Assembly (NCBI GenBank): GCA_021018995.1
Contig: CM037587.1
Coordinates: 92,067,251 to 92,131,250 of the forward strand
Source: Chloranthus sessilifolius
Taxonomy: Eukaryota > Streptophyta > Magnoliopsida > Chloranthales > Chloranthaceae
Length of the DNA stretch: 64,000 bases
Reading direction: 5' to 3'
The position numbers and the translations under genes are program-made. Below, in pieces: positions 31,840-42,960 of this stretch (its first letter is position 1; each line of letters starts with the position of its first letter). The notes under the pieces are model-generated. The model was not told the DNA's origin. It ran no database searches and worked only from the letters and a program-made list of their open reading frames with translations.

Positions 31840-32952
31840 ATGTCCAAAGAGCGTAAGGTCATATTTGTCAAAGTCAAGCTTATAGGTCAAGCTAGACTTT
31901 ATTGGTTGGGAGTAGAGCGATGTAGGCAAATCCAAGAATTAGAACGGTATCTCGACACCCCCAGTCATGGCCGATCTAAATCTTCCAAACTTAAGCATCA
32001 ATCTATTCCTATCGAAAAGGGAAATAATGCCTCTAGTCAATCTTCAAAATCCATAATTCCTCAAGTTGACAAAGGAAAGGGACCAATGGTCGAGAGTTAT
32101 AAACGTGTTCCGCAACAATGTTATAAGTGTCAAGGTTTTGGTCACTTTGCATCCCAATGTCCTAGTAAGGGTCAAACCTTGATCATTCAGGAGCATGCTG
32201 AGACAGAGAGCAACAAGACACCCGAAGAAGTGTACGAACCATGTGGCACTCCAAGTGATGAGGAAGCTGAGGTTCCGATCAGAGCCATAGGTTGCATTAG
32301 GACAATTCTTATTGCCGAGGACAGTGTTAATAATGTGTCCATTTCAAGTGAGTCATTAGAGTTGGTAGGATCATATTATCATTCTGATTTGCATGGGATT
32401 AACAATCTGAATTTATTGGGCATTGGAAATACGCATGATTATACTAACGCATTGAATATAATTGATGTCTTTGATACTAATAATTTTCTGTTGATTCCTG
32501 ATGGTTCTGAGCATGTGGAATCTTTTTCAATCCCGGAAAAGGGTAAGGATGAAGGTCTAAATTTTCCTCTAGACAAGAGCAACTATCTGATAGTTGTCAA
32601 AACAAATCTTACGCCTATTTTAGAACCCACAACCTTACCCTTTGATCCATTCCTTATTGATCACCCAATCCAACTGCACCCATTTACCCAATTTCTGTCT
32701 CGTACCTTACCTGTGCAATATGAGAAAGGGTTAAATGAGAAGGTCATAGAATTTCCAAGCTTTCATGCCAATGAAGGTAAGAATCAGAAGTATCTCACAG
32801 CGTGGAAAGGCAAACCAAGAATTGAGCTCCCGAAGTGTCGCATCCGTGGATTCTCTAACTCATTGGAGATGAGTTTTTCCAACCCGGGGAGTATTAATAG
32901 AGACGTCACACAGAGGAAGGCAGATGAAAGAATAAAAAGAAAGGAGGAATAA
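31840..32952 (+). pseudogene. Element E Gag C-terminal part with zinc knuckle and long spacer
   Basis: The frame reads on from the Gag core (VKLIGQARLYWLGVERCRQI), jumps to the pre-knuckle segment (a deletion relative to C removes most of the capsid C-terminal part), and has CYKCQGFGHFASQC, a CX2CX4HX4C knuckle. A spacer of about 250 residues without recognised domain follows. Next comes a KYLTAWKGKPRIE segment resembling the chromodomain start of B and C. The frame ends at 32952; in another frame at 32955-33060 the conserved tail CKEFHRT...LDQY...MKHFE is present, so a frameshift lies just before it. Confidence 0.82.
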
Positions 32953-33060
32953 AACGTCAACGGATGACTTGCAAGGAGTTCCACCGTACGAGTTCCGATA
33001 CACTTGATCAGTACCACGTGCGTGTTTCATCGATGATGAAACATTTTGAGTGGAGGAGAA

Positions 33061-33863
33061 TGACGGGGAACGCAAAAAATAATAATAATAATAATTTGTG
33101 AACAGTGACAGCGTGTCGTGAACAGTGCCACAGCGCGCCGTGGACGACTCCATCTAGCAACGGAAATTTTCTTTTTTTACCTTTTTAGTCTTTTATTATT
33201 TTAGGACTCTTTTATTGCGAGTTTTATGTCGTTTGGGGTTTTCTTAGCCTATATAAAGGCATTGTAAACACTTTATTATGGAGTTCTTGATTATTAAATG
33301 AAAGAGAGTTGCTTTTGTGCAAACCCTAGAGAGCTTGTGAAGAGTTTTCAACCAAGGGAGTGAATCATTCAAACCTTGAGGAGTAAGCAATCGTTTCTCG
33401 TGCGCCTTGGTGCGAAGACGACGTACAGCCGTGGTGTGAAGCTTCGAAAAATCTTTGGTGTGAAACCTTGGAATCTATCCTTTCATTTTGTCTTTTCTCT
33501 AGTTATTGTCAGGTATTATCCTTCTTTAATTTCGTTGATAAAATCAAAATCCCAAATTGCTCCCCTTCTATTAAACTATTTTAAGCCTTATTTCATTTAA
33601 AATCCCCGAGGAATCAAGAGACAATATTGCGATTGTCGATTGATGCCCTAAACAAGAACGAATCTCAAGTTCCCTCATTGGAGCCGTTTTTCTAGGTCGG
33701 AAAATCTTTACGCATGCGACACTAAAATGGATTAATCTAATTGTTTTATTAATTTCATTGAATTAATTTTGTGTTGCTTGATTTTGAATATTTCCGCTAT
33801 TCAATTCCTTCTAAAGTTAATCCCAAATTCGCATATTAGGATTTTAGCATTTGTCCCGCATCA
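33061..33863 (+). repeat. 3' LTR of element E
   Basis: The LTR is 803 bp, with CAGCG(T/C)G(T/C)CGTG motifs at about 33107-33145 and a TATA box at 33250-33257. It ends CCCGCATCA before TCATG. It is very similar to the 5' copy, more so than the two LTRs of D are to each other, so E looks like a younger insertion. Confidence 0.93.
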
Positions 33864-33868
33864 TCATG

Positions 33869-34420
33869 ACTATAGATCAGGATGTTATTGAAATAAACAA
33901 GGAATTTGCCTAGAAACGGCCTCAACACTTGGGTCATGAGTCTCATGAAAGTACTCGGGGCGTTAGAAAGCCCAAAAGGCATGACCGTCCACTCATAAAG
34001 ACCATCTTTGGTCTTAAAAGCGATTTTTCACTCCTCATCGGGGCGAATTCGGACTTGATGGTAGCCACTCTTAAGGTCTATCTTTGAGAAGATAGTGGCA
34101 CTAACCATCATATCAAGCATGTCATCAAGCCTTGGTATGGGAAACCGATATTTAATCGTAATCTCATTGATTGCACGGCTATCCACACACGTGTCATGTA
34201 CCATCTTTCTTAGGAGTGAGTAGGGCAGGTACGGCACACGGACTCAGACTCTCTTGGATGAACCCCTTTTGAAGGAGCTCATTGACTTGCCGAGTCAACT
34301 CGGTGTGCTCAACCAGATTCAACCTGTAGTGGGGCAGGTTCGGTAAGGTAGATCCGGGAACCAAGTCTATTGCGTGTTGGATACCACGCAGGGGAGGGAG
34401 TTCGTTTGGTAAGTCTTCAG
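33869..34420 (-). pseudogene. Element C reverse transcriptase, N-terminal and catalytic part
   Basis: The minus strand carries the protease-RT linker, [20 protein letters not shown], then [20 protein letters not shown] with RIRPDEE, a PFG-type block, and [12 protein letters not shown] at about 33877-33912. The family catalytic box is Y-x-D-D; here both Asp are Asn. The stretch between 34028 and 34240 is open, with a frame change on either side. It is cut on the left by element E. Confidence 0.88.
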
Positions 34421-34494
34421 GGAAGACATTCGTAAACTATTTCAGGATCGGCTCAACCTCCTCAGGATATTCGCTCACTGAGTCGGGAGCACTC

Positions 34495-34960
34495 TCAACA
34501 GTGATGACTACGTACACCACTCTCATCTAACGACGCTTTCTTGAATTCTAAAGGGCTCACAATATCAATAGATTTAAAAGACTCGCCCTTCTTCTTGACT
34601 TTGTTGGTTGATGGTGTTTTAGGAGGCAAAGGGTGTAAAGAAATCTTCTTGCCCTTATGCATAAACATGCATATGTTTGATCGACCATAAAGGGTCACGT
34701 CCATGTCGTAGAGCCACGACCTTCTAAAAATGATATGGCTCACATCCATTGGCACCACATCACACCATAAAGTGTCCAAATAAGAACCTAACTAAATCGG
34801 TACATGACACCTTTTCGACACGGGAATAGATGAACAGTCGACCCATGCAACCTTCTAAGGTCTCGAGTGAGCTTTGGGTGTAAGCCCCAAGTGGCGTACG
34901 GCATGAGTTGACACTACATTGGTGCAACTACCGCTATCCACGATGACCTTACAACTCTTT
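34495..34960 (-). pseudogene. Element C protease segment
   Basis: The frame 34495-34779 matches the element A protease C-terminal half (VVPMDVSHIIFRRSWLYDMD and VTLYGRSN). The active-site region is further right (about 34900-34960) in a broken frame. The homologous complete piece in A is at 464-856. Confidence 0.75.
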
Positions 34961-35123
34961 TCGCTAAATCTGACAAAGGTGTGGAAGTTGTTCTGCCTTC
35001 GTCAGTCATCTTTCTCATCCCGTTGAGGTTGTGCGAGGGCACACCTCACAACTAAAGCATGGCTAATAGCATCACCCTCATCACTGGGAGTGTTGTTTGG
35101 CTCAAACACTTCCTCTTCAACCA

Positions 35124-36160
35124 CTATATCACCTTCATCTTCCTCTCCCTCAATGAAGAGATTCCTTTAGGGGTCTTTAGTGTACGGCATTGGGCGGCAA
35201 AGTGTCCCATCCCATAACATTTATAGCACTTAACGGAAGAGCTACCCCTCGAGGATTCCCCGACTATACCTTTGCCCTTTTCAAACCTCGTAGTGGTAGG
35301 GACAGATTGTGTAGGTTTGGGAGGAGGATTAAATCGTCCCTCACCGGAGCGTTGACCACTATATTGTGGCTCGGTTCTCTTCACCACCGGTGTTTTCAAA
35401 TATCGTTCAAGATCTTGCATAACGGCATAGCATCTTTCAAGAGTTTCCACGGGGTGAGAAATCAACTCTTTTTGCAAATCAAGTCGCAATCCGGTGCGGA
35501 ATCTAGAGAGAGTGATTTCAGGGTCTTCCGATACCTTGGCCCTCATCATGAACTCTTTCAATTTGGCAATGTAATCAGTCACGAGCATACCATCTTGGCG
35601 TAAATTTTTCCACTGGTCGAGGAGGCGGTGGTCTGATAAAGGAATATACTTCTCAATACGTCGTTCCTTCATGTCGTCCCAACGGGTAATGGGAGGACAA
35701 CCCGCGTTCACCCTAATGCGTTCGACATTGAGCCAAAAAAGTCGAGTTTGACCAACCAATTTTATTTTAGCGAGTCTGACACAACGGTCGTCATTCATGG
35801 CATACCAATCAAAGTATTAGTCCATGTCGGAAAGTCAATCGAGGAAGACTGTAGGGTCCATTCTTCCATCGAAAGTCAGAATCTCAACTCTAACGTCTTT
35901 AAGTAGTTGCACTTCGGGGTCGTAGTCATCTCTACGAGGATTCGTACGATTCTGATTCCGATTACCTTGGCAACCATTGCACCCTTAGTGTTGATCCTCA
36001 AGTTCATCAACCGCTTCCAATCGATTGATTCGATCACGCAATCTATCATTACCAACTCCTAGGGATGTTTAGGCTTGCTATATGGTATTCAGACTGCACT
36101 AATCGCACCCAATTCTTCCTGCATACATTCAAGGGTATTGAGAATCTCACTCGAATCCAT
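35124..36160 (-). pseudogene. Gag of element C
   Basis: The ATG at 36160 (MDSSEIL) matches the A and E starts. The N-terminal third is broken by frameshifts (35800-36160). The frame 35124-35798 is intact over the capsid region (LAKIKLVGQTRLFWLNVERI, ITRWDDMKERRIEKY, LRQDGMLVTDYIAKLKEFMM) and the zinc knuckle CYKCYGMGHFAAQC near 35175-35230. It is the best preserved Gag of the A/B/C family in this window. Confidence 0.9.
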
Positions 36161-36278
36161 GGTGATCACAGATTCCTATCAGGTTTCTAATATGGAATGC
36201 AATATGGACTCACAAAAGAAAACAATGCAATAAAATAAATATGCCAAACAAAGATGCCCTAACTTAAAAAACCTAAGT

Positions 36279-36289
36279 CTCTGATACCA
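36279..36289 (-). promoter_or_regulatory. Primer binding site of element C
   Basis: The minus strand reads TGGTATCAGAG, 4 bases inside the 5' LTR. Confidence 0.91.
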
Positions 36290-36293
36290 AAAC

Positions 36294-37299
36294 TGAGGCG
36301 GGACGGTAACCCTAAAATGCGTGAATATGATTTTTATGTTATTTTGCCGAAATTAAATAAAATTAAATCAAGCTTAATCTCAAAATTAACTCGATACCTT
36401 AGGGTTCAGAGAATTCAGATAAGCAGATCACACGAGATCCGGCTAGGATCCAGTCTCATGCGCAAGTACCATTAGATTTAAGGCGGGATCGGGCCTAGAG
36501 ATAGAACTCTAGCTTTTCCAGGCTTGGGCGTTCGTCTTCGATCCGATGTAGATTCACGGGCTCGAACTAGGGCTGAGAAATAGCTTTATGGTTTTGTAAT
36601 AGGCTTATGGTTTGGTTTAGGTTTATGGTTTAGAAAAGGGTTTTGGCTCTGTTGATTTAGGGTTCCAGAAAGGGTTTTGGCTCTGTTGATTTAGAAATCC
36701 GGAATCAATAAAGGTGAAAGTTCAAGAGAAAACAAAGATGAATAAATAGCAGAGAAAACAAAGGATAAAATAAAATAGATACCAAAAGATAACGGTTTGG
36801 GAATCACTCCCTTGGGCTCACACCAAACCCATCTCGGGAAGAAGAATATTCAACCGTAAAAGCATTCAAAATATTCAGTAACTAAATAAAAAGTGTTTTC
36901 AAGCCTCCTTATATAGACAACCAAAGCAATATTCGAAATAAAGAGTCCTAACACAATTAAAAGACTAAAAAAGAAAAATTTCGCAAAAATTAGAAATTTC
37001 GCCGCTCGGACGGAGTCGTCCCACAGACATCCATCCTAGAGGTCACGGACGTCCTTGACTTACGGACTCAGAACCACGGATGTCCGTGGGCACTACGGAC
37101 ATCCGTCCTTCACGAAACAATGAGAGGCTTATTTCTCGGACGTCCGTCCTGAGCCCACGGACGTTCGGCACTTGATGACGATTTCAACCTTCTTTTCCCC
37201 CCTGAAGTTGCGGTACTCGGGCTCTCTCTTCTCTTCTTTTGACGCCGGTAAAAGCGATTTGGTCCAAAACCAATGTCCACGTACTCGACGTCCCCGTCA
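36294..37299 (-). repeat. 5' LTR of element C
   Basis: The LTR is 1,006 bp; it starts TGAGGCGGG in plus reading (one base off TGACG) and ends CCCCGTCA before the CACTG duplication. A minus-strand TATATAA is at 36909-36915. The GACGTC-type palindromes lie at about 37010-37170. A short internal duplication (GGGTTTTGGCTCTGTTGATT) lies near 36638-36690. Confidence 0.94.
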
Positions 37300-38249
37300 C
37301 ACTGTCAAAGAGGTAATATAAGACTTGGCTCTTGGAAGTGGTCAAGGGACACTATTGAAGAGGTGATATAGGACTTAATCCGTGAGCGTGGCATAATCGG
37401 TACTTTTAGAAGGACAGAATTGACAATTTTGAAATTGTTAGATTCAAAATATAATTTAAACTTGAAGGATAGAGTTGGTATTTATTAGAAGGTTATGGGC
37501 GAAAATGAAATTTAACCCTAAGGGTAGTTTTTTATAGTTCCAAAATTCTTAGGGTAAGTTGTAAGCTTATAACCAAGGCAATATTGCAATTTCTGTAAAA
37601 ACTGAAGGTAAAGGAGTAATTTCCACTAAAGGATAAATAAATAATTGTAAAAGAAGAAAAAAATGTGATGGATATGAATCCACATAGGAGGTGGGTGTGT
37701 AGGTATGCGTGTGTGCATGTGGTCGACGAGGGAAGAGGTGGTAGCCCAACCTAAGGAGGTGCCCACCCACCCACCCCTAAGTGAGAAAATTTGTGGGGGG
37801 GGGGGGAGGTATGGGGTGGATTTCCATCCAATCACTCCCCATTCGAATTATAGAGAGAACGAAGAAGGAAAAGATTCAAGTTCAGGCTCGGTGCAGTGCA
37901 GTTCGGCTCAGCAAGGTGTGATTTAGTCCACCACATGCAACTACCAATGGTCTATCGCGCGATCAACGATCCAGCATCAAAATATGGTAAAACGATCATC
38001 CAACAATGGGAATGGAGAACGGTGTGGACCCGACGGCTGAAATGAAGAATGATGAAGATCCAACGGTGTAAAGTGGCAATCCAACGCTTCGAATCATCCT
38101 ATGTGCACATCTTCCCAATGTGGGTCTCCTATGATGTTGCGCATGCCCACGTGGGGCCTTCAACTGACCATTCACAGTGCTATTTGAGGCATAGATCTTT
38201 TCGATTTCTTCTCGCGCCTCCTCCAACACACTTTGAAGGGTCTGATTCT
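37300..38249. other. Intron sequence right of element C, no gene
   Basis: It begins with the right half of the short tandem array interrupted by C. It then holds AT-rich DNA, a CCACCCACCCACCC run near 37763, a 16-bp G-run (37795-37810 region) and GC-mixed sequence to 38250. The frames over it (for example 37567-37835) look accidental. Confidence 0.5.
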
Positions 38250-38269
38250 GCATTAACTCTCCTCGGTTG

Positions 38270-38698
38270 AAAAGGACTCATTCTTTATGAGTCATAGCTG
38301 TGATACCTCTCAAGCATATCCAAGTCCAATCTTTGAATCTCCTCTCTGGTGATATAAGTACTCTACGACTCTGGCTGATCTTTCCATTTCACGAGATACT
38401 TCTGATATCCCTCTTGGTTGGTAGGTACGATTTAGTCTTCTAAGATATTTTCAATGATATCTTTCTGAGGACGTGCAGGTGGGGGAGGTGTTACTGGCTG
38501 AAGAACTAGGGTATGCTCAAGTGCAGAAGAAGAATCAAGGAATGGGTTGGTGGAAATAACTATTGGACCTAGAAATGGAACGAGGTCTTCCACATTGAAT
38601 ATCAAATTGATGCCCATGTTAGGTGGAAGATCTAGAAGTTGATAATTAGGACCAACTCGTTTCAAAATCTTGAAAGGTACAACAGTGGGTGCTTGCAA
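38270..38698 (-). pseudogene. Gypsy integrase C-terminus and chromodomain fragment
   Basis: The minus-strand frame 38432-38698 reads PFKILKRVGPNYQLLDLPPN, then FNVEDLVPFLGP, and ends DIIENILED. Just downstream (about 38280-38420), with one stop inside, comes KYLVKWKDQPES and then REEIQRLDLDMLERYHS, a chromodomain. The sequence is a different subfamily from C. No LTR was found, so this is an isolated fragment. Confidence 0.78.
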
Positions 38699-38704
38699 CC
38701 ATGG

Positions 38705-38802
38705 GTCAAACTCTCGGTTTTCCGATATGTATCATCCATCATCAAAACTGAGACGATATGTATCGGTATCGCCGATACATTGAATGTATTGATGATACAA
38801 TG

Positions 38803-38865
<63 letters not shown>

Positions 38866-38966
38866 ATCACTAGCCAGCGATACATACCCAACGTATCGTG
38901 TATCGCTGGTCAGCAATACCAGTACGTATCGGACAATACATACCGGTATCGTCCTAGATTTTGGCA
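38705..38966. repeat. GATACGTATC-type repeat with (TA)n centre
   Basis: Short palindromic units such as GATATGTATCGGTATCGCCG and CAGTACGTATCGGACAATAC flank a TA microsatellite at about 38807-38861. The same kind of unit occurs at 45880-46060 and 60695-60780. The ends (ACTCTCGGTTTTCCGATATG on the left, ATCGTCCTAGATTTTGGC on the right) may be inverted termini of a small transposon. Confidence 0.6.
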
Positions 38967-40249
38967 CATGCTTACAACTCCCTGTAGGAATCCCTCTGGC
39001 CTAATCCGTCAGATTGAGATGCTATTAGCAAAAAAGTCAACTATTTGACCAGTAATGTCTGACGCTTAGAGCATGCACCAAAGATGCTTTGATTGACACA
39101 AGTCTTATACTGTTGGAAAGATAATGATGAGTACTTTCCATCGGTATACCCTCTGGTATCAACCGAAACTTTATTGAATGGCTTTTGAATAAGAATAACT
39201 AAATATTATAATTCAACAATCTGACCGTCGACTTCTGTGTCAAAAAGATTTTACAACAACGTAGGATAAAGATTTTGAAGACTATTAATCAACTCTGTAG
39301 ATTCAAGTGGGTACCTCTGAATCCTCTCCAATCTGCTCAGTTAAGGATATATAATATATATTATCAATTATATGACTTACTAATATAACTCTGCCTTTCT
39401 GTTTGATCACAATGAGTACATGTATTTAGAACCTAAAATTATGTGTCTGGCGTATGTGAATACATAATAAGTAATCACATTATGCTTGATATGATATGTT
39501 TCATGTTCATTGTGCACTATTGTACATCATGTTTGATGTTATGATGCATATGACATGCTTTCTGCTTCAACACATGCCATGTCAAGTGACACATTTATAC
39601 GCTTTTATTTTGAGTCAAACTATTGATTGTATTATCTCTTGTTATATCTTGATTCATGTGATCATGTTTTGTTGTTGTCACCATGTTATACTGTCATGTC
39701 ACGCACGTACACTGCACTACACACGAGAGCATGATATTTTGTTCCACACACCCACTCATGTAAGCAAGATCACTGAAATAACACTAATGCCAACACCTTG
39801 GTGTGGTCTATCCTTAGTTACTGAAAGCGGCAGGAAGTATCTAGTCTGTTGGGAGCGGGGAGCGTCATCAAAAGCTTTAAATTACACTATTTTATGCTCC
39901 GAAGCGGGAGCGGGAGAGGCACACTAAGTAGAGGATTCCTGCTACTAGAGGCTTATCATCAATATGTTATCCAAACAACTCTGATGTCGTATTTATATGT
40001 CTTACATCTCATGGTGGTATAAGACGCCGTGGCAAGTGAGGTGACTATAAATTCAGCGTAGTTTCGGATGAAATGTCAATCAGGATGTCTCATCATAATT
40101 AGGCCCAACCTTATAAGTCAAAAAAGTACTATTAGTTATATGAAGATCACAAGTCAAGATAAGTGTATGTACTCTAAGACCAAACAATAAGTAATCCTTT
40201 CACGCATGGCTATTCCAAAGAAGAGAAGTGCGGGTCTCCCAAAACAAAA
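38967..40249. other. Intron sequence, no gene recognised
   Basis: The DNA is AT-rich with some LTR-like features (GTTGGGAGCGGGGAGCGTC near 39848 and a related GAAGCGGGAGCGGG near 39900). It could be part of a long 5' LTR belonging to the Gypsy remnant whose PBS is at 42948, but I found no matching 3' copy. Plus-strand frames here have no family signature. Confidence 0.4.
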
Positions 40250-40648
40250 TCATCAGATTTCGATACCTGGCTGTCAAGTACGGTTCACCATTTAGTGGTG
40301 TGGTGTTGTGCAAAACAGGTGCACCAGGGACACTATTGCAACAACTACGCGATCCTTGGGGACGATATCGTCCTTAGGGACCGTCGTGTGGTTGTGGTGT
40401 ATCAGCAGATGAGTGATATGTTCAGTGTGGAGATATCTCCCACTAAGTCCATCATCTCACCTAATGAAGCCTTCGAATTCGCGAAGGGACGCCATGTAAA
40501 AGATTCAACAAAAGACAAAAACAAATTCACTATTTTTTTTATGTCAAGCAATGCGTACAGTTTTGGCACTCGAAGAAAAGTCACTTTGTTCTGGTTCCAA
40601 GAAGTACTACTTGAAAGTGAAGTTCTTTTAAGCAAGCTGAGCAAAACA
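40250..40648 (+). pseudogene. Mitovirus-like RNA-dependent RNA polymerase fragment
   Basis: The plus-strand frame is open and carries, in order, a TVHHLVV segment like the mitovirus ALTHHLLV motif, NYAILGDDIVLRD with the catalytic GDD, FSVEISPTKSIIS and FEFAKGR. The order and spacing match motifs IV to VI of the mitovirus (Mitoviridae) polymerase. Only about 80 residues are recognisable; the frame beyond about 40500 shows no similarity I know. Mitoviruses replicate in mitochondria, and plant genomes are known to hold integrated copies. This one is incomplete at both ends and lies inside the PP2C intron. It could have arrived directly or through mitochondrial DNA; I saw no clear mitochondrial gene beside it. 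Confidence 0.78.
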
Positions 40649-42943
40649 TAAGATAGAGGAACCGAAACTTTAGCTAGAAAACAAACTACTTTCGTTAGCA
40701 ACCGAACAGGGTCATAGCCAAGGGTGGGCGAGTGTAGGTAGGTGCCTACACTTAATTTTGGGATTTTTTTTATTTTCTACACATATATCTCTTTCAAAAA
40801 GGTACATTTATATACAATGCCTATACTAACGCTATTTGGCAGGTTGCAAACAGAAATACTTTTTCTTCTTTCTTTTAAAACCTAAGTTGCTTGCGGGACT
40901 ACCCCTCTCTCTACTCTCTCTCTCCCCCTCTCTTTATATCGTCCAATGCATGGGATTCTCTCTCGCCCAACGCGTGAGACTCGTCGGTCGCCGGCCCTAC
41001 GCGGGCCTCTAATAAGGTGTCTCTCTCCCTCTTCTTTTTATTCTTCCTCTCTCTCTCTCAAATAACTATAAGAAAGTTTTAATTTCAATTCCTAAATCTA
41101 TGTTACTTAATTCACTCATTCACCCAGCGAACCATGAATTGAATAGAGCCAATTGAATTCGGTATAACAAGCGAATAACCAAATTAATCCTGAATATTTT
41201 ATTTATAATAAATTATTGAAAGAACAAAGAGATAATTTGAACCTAAGATTTATGTAGTTAGTAAATAATTTTAAAACTCATCCTACCCCATTGAATCGGA
41301 TTCGTTTAAAAATAGTGAATTAAGAACACCTATTCGAATCAAGCGAATCAGGGAACAGAGTAACTATGGCCTAAATTTCTAATTTCAATCCCTAAATTCC
41401 TAATTTCAATTTTTGTCTTAGGATCTTAGTCGGATTCATCAGTTCAGTTCGGATTTGTTGGATCATGTTATTTCTTTGGTTCACGCAAGGTTCGGATTCG
41501 TCGGATCACACTAGATCGAAGGTAAATTAAAATTTTCTTAATTTAAATTTTATATGGAATGATTGCTTACCCGCACTGAAAAACATCCTGGCTACGTCCT
41601 TGCAAGCGGATCAGAAAAATCTCATACCAAGACAAGACATGACAAAACAAGAATAAGTATGTTATAAGCAAGACAAGTCAAAACAGGATATATCCTCGAA
41701 GGCTGACATGAAATTGTACAGGATTAACTATACAGGTTGTGTCTCATATCACCACTGTGAGAACAATAACACCTTCAACCAAGGCGGGTTCCGATGGAAA
41801 ATTTTATGTACTGTTCTAAGAGCATGCTCGAATATCCCATTTGGTTGAACGAGGTATCTTTCAAGACAAGACATGACAAGGGCATTGGGTCTTAGGGAAC
41901 TATTGCGGTATTGCCCTCTGACTTTGGTGGTAGTTTATTGATGCTAGCGAACAATTATGGGTTGTCGTCAATTTTGATGAAGAACGAAAGGTCAGGGATT
42001 GTGTAACTCACTAATCGTATGTTTAAGCTATTGACAAGCAAGTGTTATAAGTAAAGTGTGAGAAGAAATTCTGTAAGAATATGAGCATCTCTTCATTGTA
42101 CTGCACTACACCTTGATAACACTGTTTATTTTGATCCCATTAGATAGGTCACCATTTCATATTGTTATCCTTTGCTTCTATTTGATTTTGACCATTGATT
42201 ATTCCATTATTGTTTTACTTTGTCAATTACAAATGTTGTAAAATTAAAACTTTTAAATGCACAAGCAAGTATCCACCCACAACATTTGTGCGAGATTGGG
42301 GTCAATCCCTTGTGTATCCATTAAGTTATTCTGTAACTTACTCCCTCTTATATATCTAACAGATCTCTCTGATCCGGTGGAGAACAATCTTGCGGACCTT
42401 GGCACTTCGGAGCTTGAGAATGACATGAATGATTTTGTTTTTTGATAGGTAAGCTGAGAATGACGACTTCTGCCATCACTAAGTGACTGAACTTCAACTT
42501 TAGATAGTTATTTGGTTTATTTGAGATAGTACTTCATTTAGCTTATTTCATTCAGTGGAGACAGCTTTACTTTCCGCATGGTTTTATAGACCTTGTAGAT
42601 TAAGATTCATATGATTGATAGAGTATGGTTTTTGTTTCCTTTTGAGGACATGATACGTTTTGGTTATAGATGGTATTCAATGTTGAAATGAATGTTGATA
42701 GGTTGTGCATTAAACTATAAGTAATCTTGATACAAATAATGTAAGCTTGTAACATGTGAGCCATAATTAAAATGAAATTTTTTGGCTCTTTCTTTTTTTG
42801 GTACTTTTTGGCTCATAATTTTATGAACCTCTGCACACTAAGTCAAGGTAAGACATGCTTACCCGCTTAATGCATTAATGTGTGTGGATCACAACACGGA
42901 ATTCTATGTTCTCGTGTAGTGGGTAGGATTTCTGGTCGTGATA
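40649..42943. other. Intron sequence, probably includes the 5' LTR of the next element
   Basis: A CT-rich patch with CCCTACGCGGGCC lies at 40905-41060. GACAAGACATGACAA repeats occur near 41625, 41665 and 41865. The last part, ending GGTCGTGATA just before a primer-site match at 42948, looks like the U5 end of an LTR. Its 5' edge is not found. No gene was seen. Confidence 0.45.
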
Positions 42944-42947
42944 GAGG

Positions 42948-42960
42948 TGGTATTAGAGCT
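42948..42960 (+). promoter_or_regulatory. Primer binding site of a deleted Gypsy element
   Basis: TGGTATTAGAGCT matches the initiator Met tRNA complement with one C-to-T change. It sits about 4 bases after an LTR-like end (GTCGTGATA) and about 340 bases before gag. Confidence 0.75.

Larger units (their letters stand above)
30607..33863 (+). mobile_element. Non-autonomous Gypsy element E (Gag plus C-terminal tail, no pol)
   Basis: This plus-strand element of 3,257 bp has LTRs 30607-31400 and 33061-33863 (TGACG...CG(T/C)(G/A)TCA) and a perfect target duplication TCATG (30602-30606 and 33864-33868). It has a PBS at 31405 and a purine tract GAGTGGAGGAGAA at 33048-33060. The interior of about 1.66 kb encodes Gag pieces with a zinc knuckle and a C-terminal tail matching element B. 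It carries no protease, RT, RNase H or integrase core. It sits just past the RT catalytic box of element C, in the opposite orientation. Confidence 0.95.
17417..37299 (-). mobile_element. Ty3/Gypsy chromovirus element C, host of three nested insertions
   Basis: This is a minus-strand element with LTRs 17417-18446 (3') and 36294-37299 (5'), ends TGACG/CGTCA, and target duplication CACTG at 17412-17416 and 37300-37304. Its internal order is PBS, gag, protease, RT, RNase H, integrase and chromodomain. Removing B, D and E with one copy of each duplication leaves about 6.7 kb, a normal length for a chromovirus. Each break point falls inside a recognisable codon sequence that resumes on the far side. 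Many frame breaks and a changed RT catalytic box show it is dead. Confidence 0.95.
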
